A DNA stretch of 5,288 nt, taken from assembly GCA_019347595.1 (NCBI GenBank), contig JAHWLA010000190.1, forward strand, positions 1 to 5,288, given 5' to 3'. The notes under the pieces were generated by a model. The model ran no database searches. It was given only the letters and a program-made list of their open reading frames with translations, and was not told the DNA's origin. This document shows, piece by piece, positions 1 to 5,288 of the stretch (the stretch's first letter is position 1; every line of letters starts with the position of its first letter). This DNA is from Actinomycetota bacterium. Lineage in GTDB: Bacteria; Actinomycetota; Acidimicrobiia; Acidimicrobiales; JAHWLA01. The translations under genes and the position numbers were made by a program.

Positions 1-2171
1 AGCCCGTACAGGTAGCGCAGCTCCTCTTGCGGGGTGGTCGCCTGCCGCCACCGCCGTAGGAACTCGGCGTAGTTGTCCTCGCCGCCGATTCTTCCCACGA
101 TGGCGACCAGCGCACTGGCCAAGTCGGGGTCGACCGCACCGGGCTCGGCGGCGGCGGCATGAAGCTCGACGGCCCGCTGTCGCACCTCGTCGTCCTCGGC
201 CACCACGCCGAGCGCCCGCACCAGGCTGGCCCGCAGGGTGGCCGCCGTCTCCGGCTCGTCGGGCTTCGGCGTCCACCCCAGCCGCTCGAACGCCGGCCGG
301 CACAGGTCGCGCACGAGTCCGCGGACGGTGGCCTTGCGGTCGGCGGGCACGGCCCGCTCGTAGAGATCGAGCCCGCTCACCAAAACCGCCCACACGTTCG
401 GGTCGTCCTCGACGGGCGCCAGCAGCCGGGCCAGCTCCAGGAAGTCGTCGACCGGCGTGTCGCCCGCCAGGACGGACGCCCACGTGTCGGATGCCAGGTT
501 GAACCGCTCCATAGCGTCGAGGTCGGCGAGCTGGGCGGTCAGTGCGCGCACCAGGTGCGACGAGTAGCGCACCCGGTAGACGCCCCAGCCGCCCTCGTTG
601 ACGACCGCCCACTCCACGGGGCCGCCGAGCTCGACCGTCTGCTCGCGGTCAGCGAGTAGGAACCGCCGTCGCACCACCTCGCCACCCACCGACGCCCGCA
701 GGAGGACCGGGATCTGCCACAGTGCGGGATCGTCGGCCTCCGCCAGGAAGCGGAAGCGCCGTTGCGAGAGCACGAGGCCGTCGCCGCCCGGCGTGACGGC
801 GACCGACACCACCGGGTGGCCGCCTTGGTAGATCCACGTGTCCATGGTCGCCCGGGCGGGCTCGCCGGTGGCCTCCTCCAAGGCGTCCCACAGATCGGTG
901 GTCTCGGTGTTCCCGTAGCGGTGCTTGGCGATGTACGACGCGATGCCGCGTCGGAAGTCGTCACCGCCGAGGTACTGCTCGAGCATGCGGAGGACGCCGC
1001 CGCCCTTCTGATAAGTGAGGACGTCGAACATCTCCTCGGCTTCGCTGGGCCGCGACACCGGGTACTCGATGGGCCGCGTGGAGGCAAGGGCATCGATGCC
1101 GAGCGAACCGCCGCGAGTCAGCCCGAAGCTGACCCATCGCTTCCACTCCGGCCGGAAGTCGTCGACACACAAGAGCTCCATGAACGTGGCGAACGCCTCG
1201 TTGAGCCAGATGCCGTTCCACCACTTCATCGTCACGAGATCGCCGAACCACATGTGGGCGACCTCGTGGGCCACTACGTCGGCGATGCGCTCCAGCTCCA
1301 CGCGTGACGCGGCGGCGGGGTCGATGAGGAGGAGGCTCTCGCGGAACGTGACCGCACCGAGGTTCTCCATGGCGCCCATGGCGAAGTCCGGGAGGGCGAC
1401 GAGATCGAGCTTCTCGGCCGGATAGGGGATGTCGAAGTAGCGGGTGAAGTAGCGCAGGGAGTGCGCTGCGATGTCGACGGCGAACTCGGCCAAGTGCTCC
1501 TTGCCCGGCACGCACACGACCCGGACGGGTGTGCCGTCGACGTCGACCGGCTCGGTGGCGACGAGGGGGCCGACCACCAAGGCCACGAGGTACGTCGACA
1601 TCGGCATGGTGTCGCCGAAGCGGACCTGACGCTTCCCGTTGCCGAGGTCCTCGTCCTCGACCACCGGGCCGTTGGAGACGGCGAGCAGCCCGTCGTCCAC
1701 GATCAGCGTCACCGAGAACACCGCCTTGCGATCGGGCTCGTCCCAGCACGGGAAGGCCCGGCGGGCATCGGTGGCCTCGAACTGGGTGGTGGCGATGACC
1801 CGCTCCTCGCCCGACTCGTCGGTGAAGGTGGAGCGGTACCACCCGCGCAGCGACTCGCTGATCATGCCCGTGAAGGTGAGGTGCACCCACCAATCGCCCG
1901 CCTCGACCCGCTCGGCCAGGGTGAGGATCACCCGCTCCTCGGGGGCGTCGTAGGAGACGGACGCATCGATGCTCCGGCCGGCGGCGCCGACCAGCTCGGC
2001 GGTGAGGACCCGGAGGTCCAGCGCGTTGAGGAGAATCTCGCTCGTCTCTGTGTGGACAGTGACGTGCACACGGGCCTCACCGGCGAACGTGAAGCGGTGC
2101 AGGTCGGGCGTCAGCGTCAGCTCGTACTGATGCGGCTCGACGTGGCGGGGCAGGCGGTAGGTGGTCTCCAC
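1..2171 (-). CDS. pepN: M1-family zinc aminopeptidase (PepN/ERAP-like), C-terminus off the left edge
   Basis: This is a cytosolic metallo-aminopeptidase that would remove N-terminal residues from peptides during protein turnover. About 723 residues are visible in one unbroken frame. Seen in order: an N-terminal beta domain with the substrate-anchoring segment TQFEATDARRAFPCWDEP (Gln at 130); the exopeptidase motif GAMEN at 266-270; the zinc site HEVAH (His302, Glu303, His306) followed 18 residues later by the third ligand Glu325 in WLNEAFA; and the transition-state Tyr387 in TYQKGGGVLRML. These spacings match E. coli PepN closely. From about residue 520 (NEGGWGVYRV) an ERAP1_C-type helical domain begins, and the visible part ends at ELRYLYG. 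Family members are usually about 850 residues, so roughly 130 should lie outside the window. GTG at 2171 is the only sensible start: an in-frame TAA lies four codons upstream. The gene diverges from the kinase at 2204 across 32 bp. The family call is near certain; the symbol is less so. Confidence 0.95.
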   Translation of the reverse strand, partial: METTYRLPRHVEPHQYELTLTPDLHRFTFAGEARVHVTVHTETSEILLNALDLRVLTAELVGAAGRSIDASVSYDAPEERVILTLAERVEAGDWWVHLTFTGMISESLRGWYRSTFTDESGEERVIATTQFEATDARRAFPCWDEPDRKAVFSVTLIVDDGLLAVSNGPVVEDEDLGNGKRQVRFGDTMPMSTYLVALVVGPLVATEPVDVDGTPVRVVCVPGKEHLAEFAVDIAAHSLRYFTRYFDIPYPAEKLDLVALPDFAMGAMENLGAVTFRESLLLIDPAAASRVELERIADVVAHEVAHMWFGDLVTMKWWNGIWLNEAFATFMELLCVDDFRPEWKRWVSFGLTRGGSLGIDALASTRPIEYPVSRPSEAEEMFDVLTYQKGGGVLRMLEQYLGGDDFRRGIASYIAKHRYGNTETTDLWDALEEATGEPARATMDTWIYQGGHPVVSVAVTPGGDGLVLSQRRFRFLAEADDPALWQIPVLLRASVGGEVVRRRFLLADREQTVELGGPVEWAVVNEGGWGVYRVRYSSHLVRALTAQLADLDAMERFNLASDTWASVLAGDTPVDDFLELARLLAPVEDDPNVWAVLVSGLDLYERAVPADRKATVRGLVRDLCRPAFERLGWTPKPDEPETAATLRASLVRALGVVAEDDEVRQRAVELHAAAAEPGAVDPDLASALVAIVGRIGGEDNYAEFLRRWRQATTPQEELRYLYG

Positions 2172-2177
2172 AAATCG

Positions 2178-2183
2178 ACCTTA
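2178..2183 (-). promoter_or_regulatory. Putative -10 box (TAAGGT) for the M1 aminopeptidase
   Basis: Read on the minus strand, TAAGGT fits the TANNNT -10 consensus and is followed by exactly six bases and then the GTG start at 2171. Transcription would begin at or next to the start codon, giving a leaderless mRNA. The AAGG inside the same hexamer lies 7 nt from the GTG and could instead serve as a weak Shine-Dalgarno, so the two readings compete. I see no convincing -35 box. Confidence 0.45.
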
Positions 2184-2190
2184 ACGCCGC

Positions 2191-2196
2191 TACGGT
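2191..2196 (+). promoter_or_regulatory. Putative -10 box (TACGGT) for the PfkB-family kinase
   Basis: TACGGT fits TANNNT and ends 7 nt before the ATG at 2204, the spacing expected for a leaderless or one-base-leader transcript. It overlaps the alternative GTG at 2195, which argues against that upstream start. No clear purine-rich ribosome binding site precedes either start and no good -35 is visible. It lies back to back with the opposing -10 box at 2178-2183, so the two polymerase footprints would overlap. Confidence 0.45.
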
Positions 2197-2203
2197 GCCC
2201 GCC

Positions 2204-3184
2204 ATGCCGGAACCGGACCTCGACGTCGTCGCCCTCGGCAGCGCCATCGTCGACGTGATCGCCACTGCCGACGAGGACGTCGTCGCCGCCCACGGACTCG
2301 TCAAGGGCACGATGGCCCTCGTCGACACCGACCGCGCCGAGGAGCTCTACGCCGCCATGGGGCCGGCTGTCGAGGTGTCGGGCGGGTCGGCCGCCAACAC
2401 GGCGGCAGGCGTGGCGTCGTTCGGCGGCACCGCAGGGTTCGTCGGCAAGGTCCGCGACGACCAATTGGGCGCCGTGTTCGCCCACGACATCCGCTCCGCC
2501 GGCGTCGTCTTCGAGACGGCGCCCGCATCGGACGGCCCGCCGACGGCGCGCTGCCTCGTCCTCGTCACGCCCGATGCCCAGCGGACGATGAGCACCTTTC
2601 TCGGCGCCGCCACCGGGCTGGCGGCCGACGACGTCGATGCCGCGCTGATCGAGCGGGCGCAAATCACCTATCTGGAGGGCTACCTCTGGGACCCACCCGA
2701 GGCCATCGATGCCCTGCGCCGGGCCATCGCCCTGGCCCACGACGCGGGCCGGCGGGTGGCGTTCACGTTGTCCGACCCGTTCTGCGTCGACCGGCACCGC
2801 CATGAGTTCCTCGACCTCGTCCGCGCCGACGTCGACGTGCTGTTCGCCAACGAGATCGAGATCCTCTCGCTGTTCCAGGTGGACGACCTCAAGGAGGCGT
2901 TGGAGCGCGTGCGCGACCTGTGCGACGTCGCCGCGGTGACGCGCAGCGAGCACGGCTCGGTTGTCGTATCGGGTGGTGACACGATCAGCGTCCCCGCCGT
3001 GCCGGTGGCGCGGGTCGTCGACACCACGGGCGCCGGCGACCTGTACGCCGCCGGGTTCCTGTACGGGCTGGCTCGCGGCGAGTCGCTGCGGCAGTGCGCC
3101 GAGCTCGGCAGCCTGGCCGCCGCCGAGGTGATCGCCCACGTGGGGGCGCGGCCTCAGGTGCCGCTGGCGTCGCTCCTGGCCTGA
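2204..3184 (+). CDS. PfkB-family carbohydrate/nucleoside kinase, adenosine-kinase type
   Basis: This is a ribokinase-fold cytosolic kinase that transfers the ATP gamma-phosphate to a hydroxyl, most likely the 5'-OH of adenosine (purine salvage). The product is 326 residues, normal for the family. Visible elements: the N-terminal strand with GSAIVDVIA; the substrate-binding motif SGGSAANTA at about 59-67, followed by GGTAGFVGKVRDDQLG (the first PfkB signature region); TARCLVLVTPDAQRTMSTFLGA; TYLEGYLWDPP; SDPFCVDRHR; FANEIEILSLF; and the second PfkB signature DTTGAGD at about 273-279, whose last Asp is the catalytic base and whose glycines form the anion hole. The SGGSAANT, EGYLWDPP and FCVDRHR segments resemble bacterial proteins annotated as adenosine kinase, but another sugar substrate cannot be excluded. 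ATG at 2204 is preferred over GTG at 2195 because the -10-like TACGGT overlaps the latter. The 3' end overlaps the opposing crotonase gene by 31 bp. Confidence 0.93.
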   Translation: MPEPDLDVVALGSAIVDVIATADEDVVAAHGLVKGTMALVDTDRAEELYAAMGPAVEVSGGSAANTAAGVASFGGTAGFVGKVRDDQLGAVFAHDIRSAGVVFETAPASDGPPTARCLVLVTPDAQRTMSTFLGAATGLAADDVDAALIERAQITYLEGYLWDPPEAIDALRRAIALAHDAGRRVAFTLSDPFCVDRHRHEFLDLVRADVDVLFANEIEILSLFQVDDLKEALERVRDLCDVAAVTRSEHGSVVVSGGDTISVPAVPVARVVDTTGAGDLYAAGFLYGLARGESLRQCAELGSLAAAEVIAHVGARPQVPLASLLA

Positions 3185-3928
3185 ACGCGACCGCGCTCGA
3201 CGATCGCCTCCCGTCGGCGGGCCACCTCGGCCGGGTCGAAGCGGGCGCCCCACACTCGTTGGGCCTCGGCCTCCAGCCGCAGTCCTTCGGCCGTCGTGAG
3301 GGCTGCAATGCGTTCGTAGGACCCCAGCAACGCCTGTGCCGCCGCGCCGTCGTTGGAGGCGATGTCACGCGCCAGGCCGATTGCCGTGGGCAACAGGTGG
3401 TCGTGGGCCACCACCCGGTTCACCAAGCCGAAGGCGAGGGCCTCCTCGGCGGTGACGAAGTTCCCCGTCATGCTCATCTCCTTGGCCTTGCGCAAGCCGA
3501 CTGCTTGGGGGAGGAGCACGGTAAGGCCCCAGCCGGGGAGGATGCCGACGCGGGCGTGGGTGTCGGCGAAGCGGGCCCGCTCGGAGGCGACGAGGAAGTC
3601 GCAGCACAGCGCCACCTCGAGACCGCCCGTCACCGCGGCGCCGTTGACCGCGCCGATGACGGGTTTGACCGTCCGCTGCCACGGGCGCCCGCTCCCTGTG
3701 CCGCGGTAGTTGTCGGCGTCGCCGCCCAACTGTTTGAGGTCGAGCCCGGCGCAGAAGGCGGGGTCGGCGCACGGTGAGGACGATGGCGGCCACGTCGCCG
3801 CGCTGGTCGGCCTCGGCCATGGTGTCGCGCAGAGAGCGCAGCAACTCGCTGTCCAGGGCGTTGCGAGCGTCGGGGCGGTTCAGGGTCACGACGGCGACGG
3901 CGTCGTCGACTTCCAGGCGGATGACCAT
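3154..3928 (-). pseudogene. Enoyl-CoA hydratase/isomerase (crotonase) family gene, frameshifted
   Basis: This is a crotonase-fold protein acting on acyl-CoA thioesters, as in beta-oxidation. Reading starts at ATG 3928 (MVIRLEVDDAVAVVTLNRPD, with the family's NRP...NALD segment) and stays in frame to IVLT at residue 52. It then needs a one-base correction to continue as GADPAFCAGLDLKQLGGD and on to TGA at 3154-3156. The repaired product is 257 residues, typical for the family. Both oxyanion-hole segments are present: CAGLDLK (Ala60-Gly61) and NGAAVTGGLE. Glu104 corresponds to Glu144 of rat mitochondrial enoyl-CoA hydratase. The Glu164 position is His124 in FADTHARVGILPGWG, so plain hydratase activity is doubtful and the true reaction is unknown. 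Without repair, only an N-terminal fragment, or a TTG-initiated 191-residue C-terminal piece from 3729, would be made. The rest is well conserved, so the lesion is either recent or a sequence error. Confidence 0.9.
3766..3775 (-). other. +1 frameshift site in the crotonase gene
   Basis: On the minus strand the codons for Ile-Val-Leu-Thr are followed by GTGC and then GCC GAC CCC GCC TTC TGC (ADPAFC). Family consensus at this point is LTGA-x-x-x-FCAG. Reading GTGC as GGC, by dropping the T at 3771, restores a perfect LTGADPAFCAG. A less good alternative is loss of one C from the CCCC run at 3760-3763, which gives LTVRRPAFCAG. I see no slippery heptamer or downstream structure that would suggest programmed frameshifting. 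Confidence 0.85.
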
Positions 3929-3934
3929 GGAGCG

Positions 3935-3940
3935 ACGCTA
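3935..3940 (-). promoter_or_regulatory. Putative -10 box (TAGCGT) for the crotonase gene
   Basis: On the minus strand TAGCGT is followed by six bases (CGCTCC) and then ATG at 3928, the exact spacing for leaderless transcription. A possible -35 TTGCCC lies 15 bp upstream, which is a short spacer and a weak match. The hexamer forms half of the palindrome at 3935-3944. Confidence 0.45.
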
Positions 3941-3944
3941 GCGT
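3939..3944 (+). promoter_or_regulatory. Putative -10 box (TAGCGT) for the phosphodiesterase gene
   Basis: TAGCGT fits TANNNT and ends 9 nt before the ATG at 3954, so the transcript would have a leader of only about three bases. The spacing is looser than for the other three starts in the window, making this the weakest of the set. No ribosome binding site is visible in the 25-bp gap. Confidence 0.35.
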
Positions 3945-3953
3945 CCGCCCTCG

Positions 3954-4745
3954 ATGGGCAATCCGTGGCTCGCCCGACGAGTGCTGAACTACGCCCACCA
4001 AGGCGGGGCGCGTGAGGGGCCGTCGAGCACGCTGGAGGCCATGCGGGCTGCGGTGGCGGCGGGCGCCCACGCACTGGAGCTCGACGTGCACGCCACGGTC
4101 GACGGTCACTTGGTGGTGTGCCACGACGCCACGGTCGATCGCACCACCGACAGGACCGGCCGCATCAGCGAGATGACGCTGGCCGTCGTGCGGGCGCTCG
4201 ACAACGCCTACTGGTGGTCGCCCGGTGAGGTCGTCGACTACGAACGGGGACCGTGGCCGCTCCGAGGGCAAGGCCATTGCATCGCCACGGTCCACGAGGT
4301 GCTCGACGCCTTCCCCGCCACGTTCTTCAACTTCGACCTCAAGGAGCCGGGCTACGAGGCCGCTTTGGCCGCCGTGCTGCGGGAGCACGGGCGGACCGAC
4401 GACGTGATCGTGGCGTCGTTCCACGACGCGGCCACCGACCGCTTCCGCGAGTGCGCGCCGGACATCGCCACCTCGGCGGGGACGCAGGCCACCGCGGCCT
4501 TCTACTTCGCGGTGCGAGCGGGCGCCGTGCCCCGCGACCTGCCGTACGCCGCGTTGCAAGTGCCGCCGACCTACGGCGACACGGTAATCGTGGACGAGGC
4601 GTTCGTGGCCGCCGCTCACCAGGCCGGAGTGGCCGTGCACGTGTGGACGATCGACGACGCCGACGAGATGCGCCGTTTGGTGGCGTTGGGCGTGGACGGC
4701 GTCATGACCGACCGCCCCTCCGTCCTCGCCACCGTCCTCGCCTGA
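3954..4745 (+). CDS. Glycerophosphodiester phosphodiesterase (GDPD) family protein
   Basis: The family hydrolyses glycerophosphodiesters from phospholipid breakdown to glycerol-3-phosphate and an alcohol, using a metal-assisted TIM barrel. The 263-residue product has no visible signal peptide, so it is probably cytosolic. Visible motifs: AHQGG (His15, first acid/base residue); LELDVHATVDGHLVVCHDATVDRTTDRTG, with metal ligands Glu42 and Asp44 and the second catalytic His57; FFNFDLK, where Asp128 stands at the third metal-ligand position usually held by Glu; ASFH at 154-157; and the C-terminal barrel signature VHVWTIDD with GVDGVMTDRP (about 228-254). Departures from the usual pattern are Gln16 in place of Arg in HRG and SST at 24-26 in place of ENT. 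ATG 3954 is the only start, since an in-frame TAG lies at 3939. The gene is monocistronic and ends 4 bp before the hairpin. Family membership is clear; the substrate is not. Confidence 0.92.
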   Translation: MGNPWLARRVLNYAHQGGAREGPSSTLEAMRAAVAAGAHALELDVHATVDGHLVVCHDATVDRTTDRTGRISEMTLAVVRALDNAYWWSPGEVVDYERGPWPLRGQGHCIATVHEVLDAFPATFFNFDLKEPGYEAALAAVLREHGRTDDVIVASFHDAATDRFRECAPDIATSAGTQATAAFYFAVRAGAVPRDLPYAALQVPPTYGDTVIVDEAFVAAAHQAGVAVHVWTIDDADEMRRLVALGVDGVMTDRPSVLATVLA

Positions 4746-4749
4746 CCCA

Positions 4750-4797
4750 TTCTGGTCCGTAGATCCGGCGCTGGAGCGCCGGATCTACGGACCAGAA
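4750..4797. terminator. Perfect 22-bp-stem hairpin, probable bidirectional terminator
   Basis: The left arm 4750-4771 (TTCTGGTCCG...CCGGCGC) and the right arm 4776-4797 are exact reverse complements around a TGGA loop at 4772-4775. The hairpin lies 4 bp after the stop of the phosphodiesterase gene and 10 bp from the stop of the convergent carboxyltransferase gene, the expected place for a terminator serving both strands. There is no T-tract beyond either arm, only the two A:T pairs at the base of the stem, so classical intrinsic termination is not assured. The stem is longer than most terminators, and a REP-like repeat is an alternative. Confidence 0.75.
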
Positions 4798-4807
4798 CGG
4801 TGCGCGA

Positions 4808-5288
4808 TCAGGGGCGGAGGGGGCGGGCGGTGGGGCCGGTGCTGCGCAGCGGGGCCGCCAGCTCGGCGAACTCGCACAGGAGCGGGCGGGTGTCGCGCGG
4901 ATCGATGATCTCCTCGATCATGAACGCCTCCGCCGTCCGGAAGGGCGAGCGCACCAGGTCGAGCTTGGCCTGGATCTCCGCCCGCAGGGCGTCGGGGTCG
5001 TCGGCCGCTTCCAACTGGGCCTTGTAGGCCGCTTCGATGCCGCCCTCCATGGGCAGCGAGCCCCAGTCGCCCGACGGCCACGCGTAGCGGTACGACAGGC
5101 GGGAGGCGTTCTGGTGCGCGGCGCCGGCCACGCCGAACACCCGGCGCAGGATCACCGAGCACCAGGGCACGCTCGCCTGGTACACGGCAGCCAGTGCCCG
5201 GGCTCCGGCCCGGATCGTCCCCGCCTTCTCGGCCGCGGCGCCGATGACGAAGCCGGGCTGGTCGACCAGGTGCACGACGGGCAGGTGG
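4808..5288 (-). CDS. Acyl-CoA carboxylase carboxyltransferase (beta) subunit, C-terminal part
   Basis: This is the beta subunit of a biotin-dependent acyl-CoA carboxylase (acetyl-/propionyl-/methylcrotonyl-type). It moves carboxyl from carboxybiotin to the acyl-CoA, supplying malonyl- or methylmalonyl-type CoA. Only the last 159 residues are visible; the start lies beyond the right edge. Seen: the C-terminal crotonase-like subdomain from HLPVVHLVDQPGFVIG, then AGTIRAGARALAAVYQASVP; the Gly/Ala-rich VFGVAGAAHQN, which lies where the family's oxyanion and biotin contacts are found; YRYAWPSGDWGSLPMEGG; the helical DPDALRAEIQAKLDLVRSPFRTAEAF; and the very typical tail EEIIDPRDTRPLLCEF. The tail ends PTARPLRP before TGA at 4808-4810. 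The exact acyl-CoA cannot be told from this fragment, and the gene encoding the biotinylated alpha subunit is not in the window. It converges with the phosphodiesterase gene across the hairpin. Confidence 0.93.
   Translation of the reverse strand, partial: HLPVVHLVDQPGFVIGAAAEKAGTIRAGARALAAVYQASVPWCSVILRRVFGVAGAAHQNASRLSYRYAWPSGDWGSLPMEGGIEAAYKAQLEAADDPDALRAEIQAKLDLVRSPFRTAEAFMIEEIIDPRDTRPLLCEFAELAAPLRSTGPTARPLRP

Larger units (their letters stand above)
3935..3944. repeat. 10-bp perfect palindrome ACGCTAGCGT between divergent starts
   Basis: ACGCTAGCGT equals its own reverse complement. It sits in the middle of the 25-bp gap between the crotonase and phosphodiesterase genes. Its two TAGCGT halves overlap by two bases and place one -10-like box on each strand. 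The symmetry could come simply from two overlapping -10 elements, or it could be a small dimeric repressor site controlling both genes. Confidence 0.6.

Noticed and set aside
961..1893. A 310-codon minus-strand open frame inside the aminopeptidase gene
   Set aside because: It is out of frame with the M1 motifs (GAMEN, HEVAH, Tyr387), which all lie in a single uninterrupted frame. Its translation is low-complexity Arg/Gly/Pro.
2195..2197. GTG as the kinase start, adding Met-Pro-Ala
   Set aside because: It overlaps the TACGGT -10-like box and has no ribosome binding site. ATG 2204 fits the leaderless spacing better.
1461..2258. A 265-codon plus-strand open frame crossing the aminopeptidase start and running into the kinase
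   Set aside because: It is antisense to the aminopeptidase and out of frame with the kinase, and shows no family motif.
2117..3253. A 378-codon open frame on the minus strand opposite the kinase gene
   Set aside because: It is Arg/Gly/His-rich with no recognisable motif and lies fully antisense to a strongly conserved kinase. Long antisense frames are expected in GC-rich DNA.
3766..3776. Programmed ribosomal frameshifting in the crotonase gene
   Set aside because: No slippery heptamer, Shine-Dalgarno-like stimulator or downstream stem is visible, and the family does not use recoding. An indel is simpler.
3630..4640. A 336-codon minus-strand open frame opposite the phosphodiesterase
   Set aside because: It has no recognisable domain and spans the divergent promoter gap. 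The plus-strand gene there has clear GDPD motifs.
1..5288. A novel multi-gene defence, toxin-antitoxin or biosynthetic system
   Set aside because: All five genes belong to common metabolic families, each is transcribed separately, and no small accessory ORFs, direct repeats or mobile-element traces are visible.

Overview
The window is GC-rich chromosomal DNA. Its codon use, gene families and promoter pattern (TANNNT placed 6-9 nt before start codons) suggest a high-GC actinobacterium, possibly an Acidimicrobiia-like environmental lineage. That placement is inference; no rRNA or other marker is present. No mobile element, CRISPR array, tRNA or rRNA was seen.

Layout: five protein genes fill almost all the sequence and alternate strictly in orientation. 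(1) An M1 zinc aminopeptidase on the minus strand starts with GTG at 2171 and runs off the left edge; about 723 residues are visible. (2) A PfkB-family sugar/nucleoside kinase of adenosine-kinase type lies on the plus strand, 2204-3184. (3) A crotonase-fold enoyl-CoA hydratase/isomerase-like gene lies on the minus strand, 3154-3928, and is broken by one apparent +1 frameshift near 3769-3772. (4) A glycerophosphodiester phosphodiesterase-family gene lies on the plus strand, 3954-4745. (5) The C-terminal 159 residues of an acyl-CoA carboxylase carboxyltransferase (beta) subunit lie on the minus strand, from 4808 past the right edge.

Junctions: the two divergent gaps are very short (32 bp and 25 bp). 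Each appears to hold two back-to-back -10 boxes so close to the start codons that the mRNAs would be leaderless or nearly so. The first convergent junction (genes 2 and 3) has a 31-bp 3' overlap. The second (genes 4 and 5) holds a perfect 22-bp-stem hairpin, probably a bidirectional terminator.

The genes have housekeeping and catabolic roles: peptide trimming, purine nucleoside salvage, acyl-CoA metabolism, glycerophosphodiester breakdown and acyl-CoA carboxylation. They do not form an operon or an obvious shared pathway. I found no convincing undescribed multi-gene system. The items most worth a second look are the frameshift, the missing second catalytic glutamate in the crotonase, the compact paired promoters and the long hairpin.
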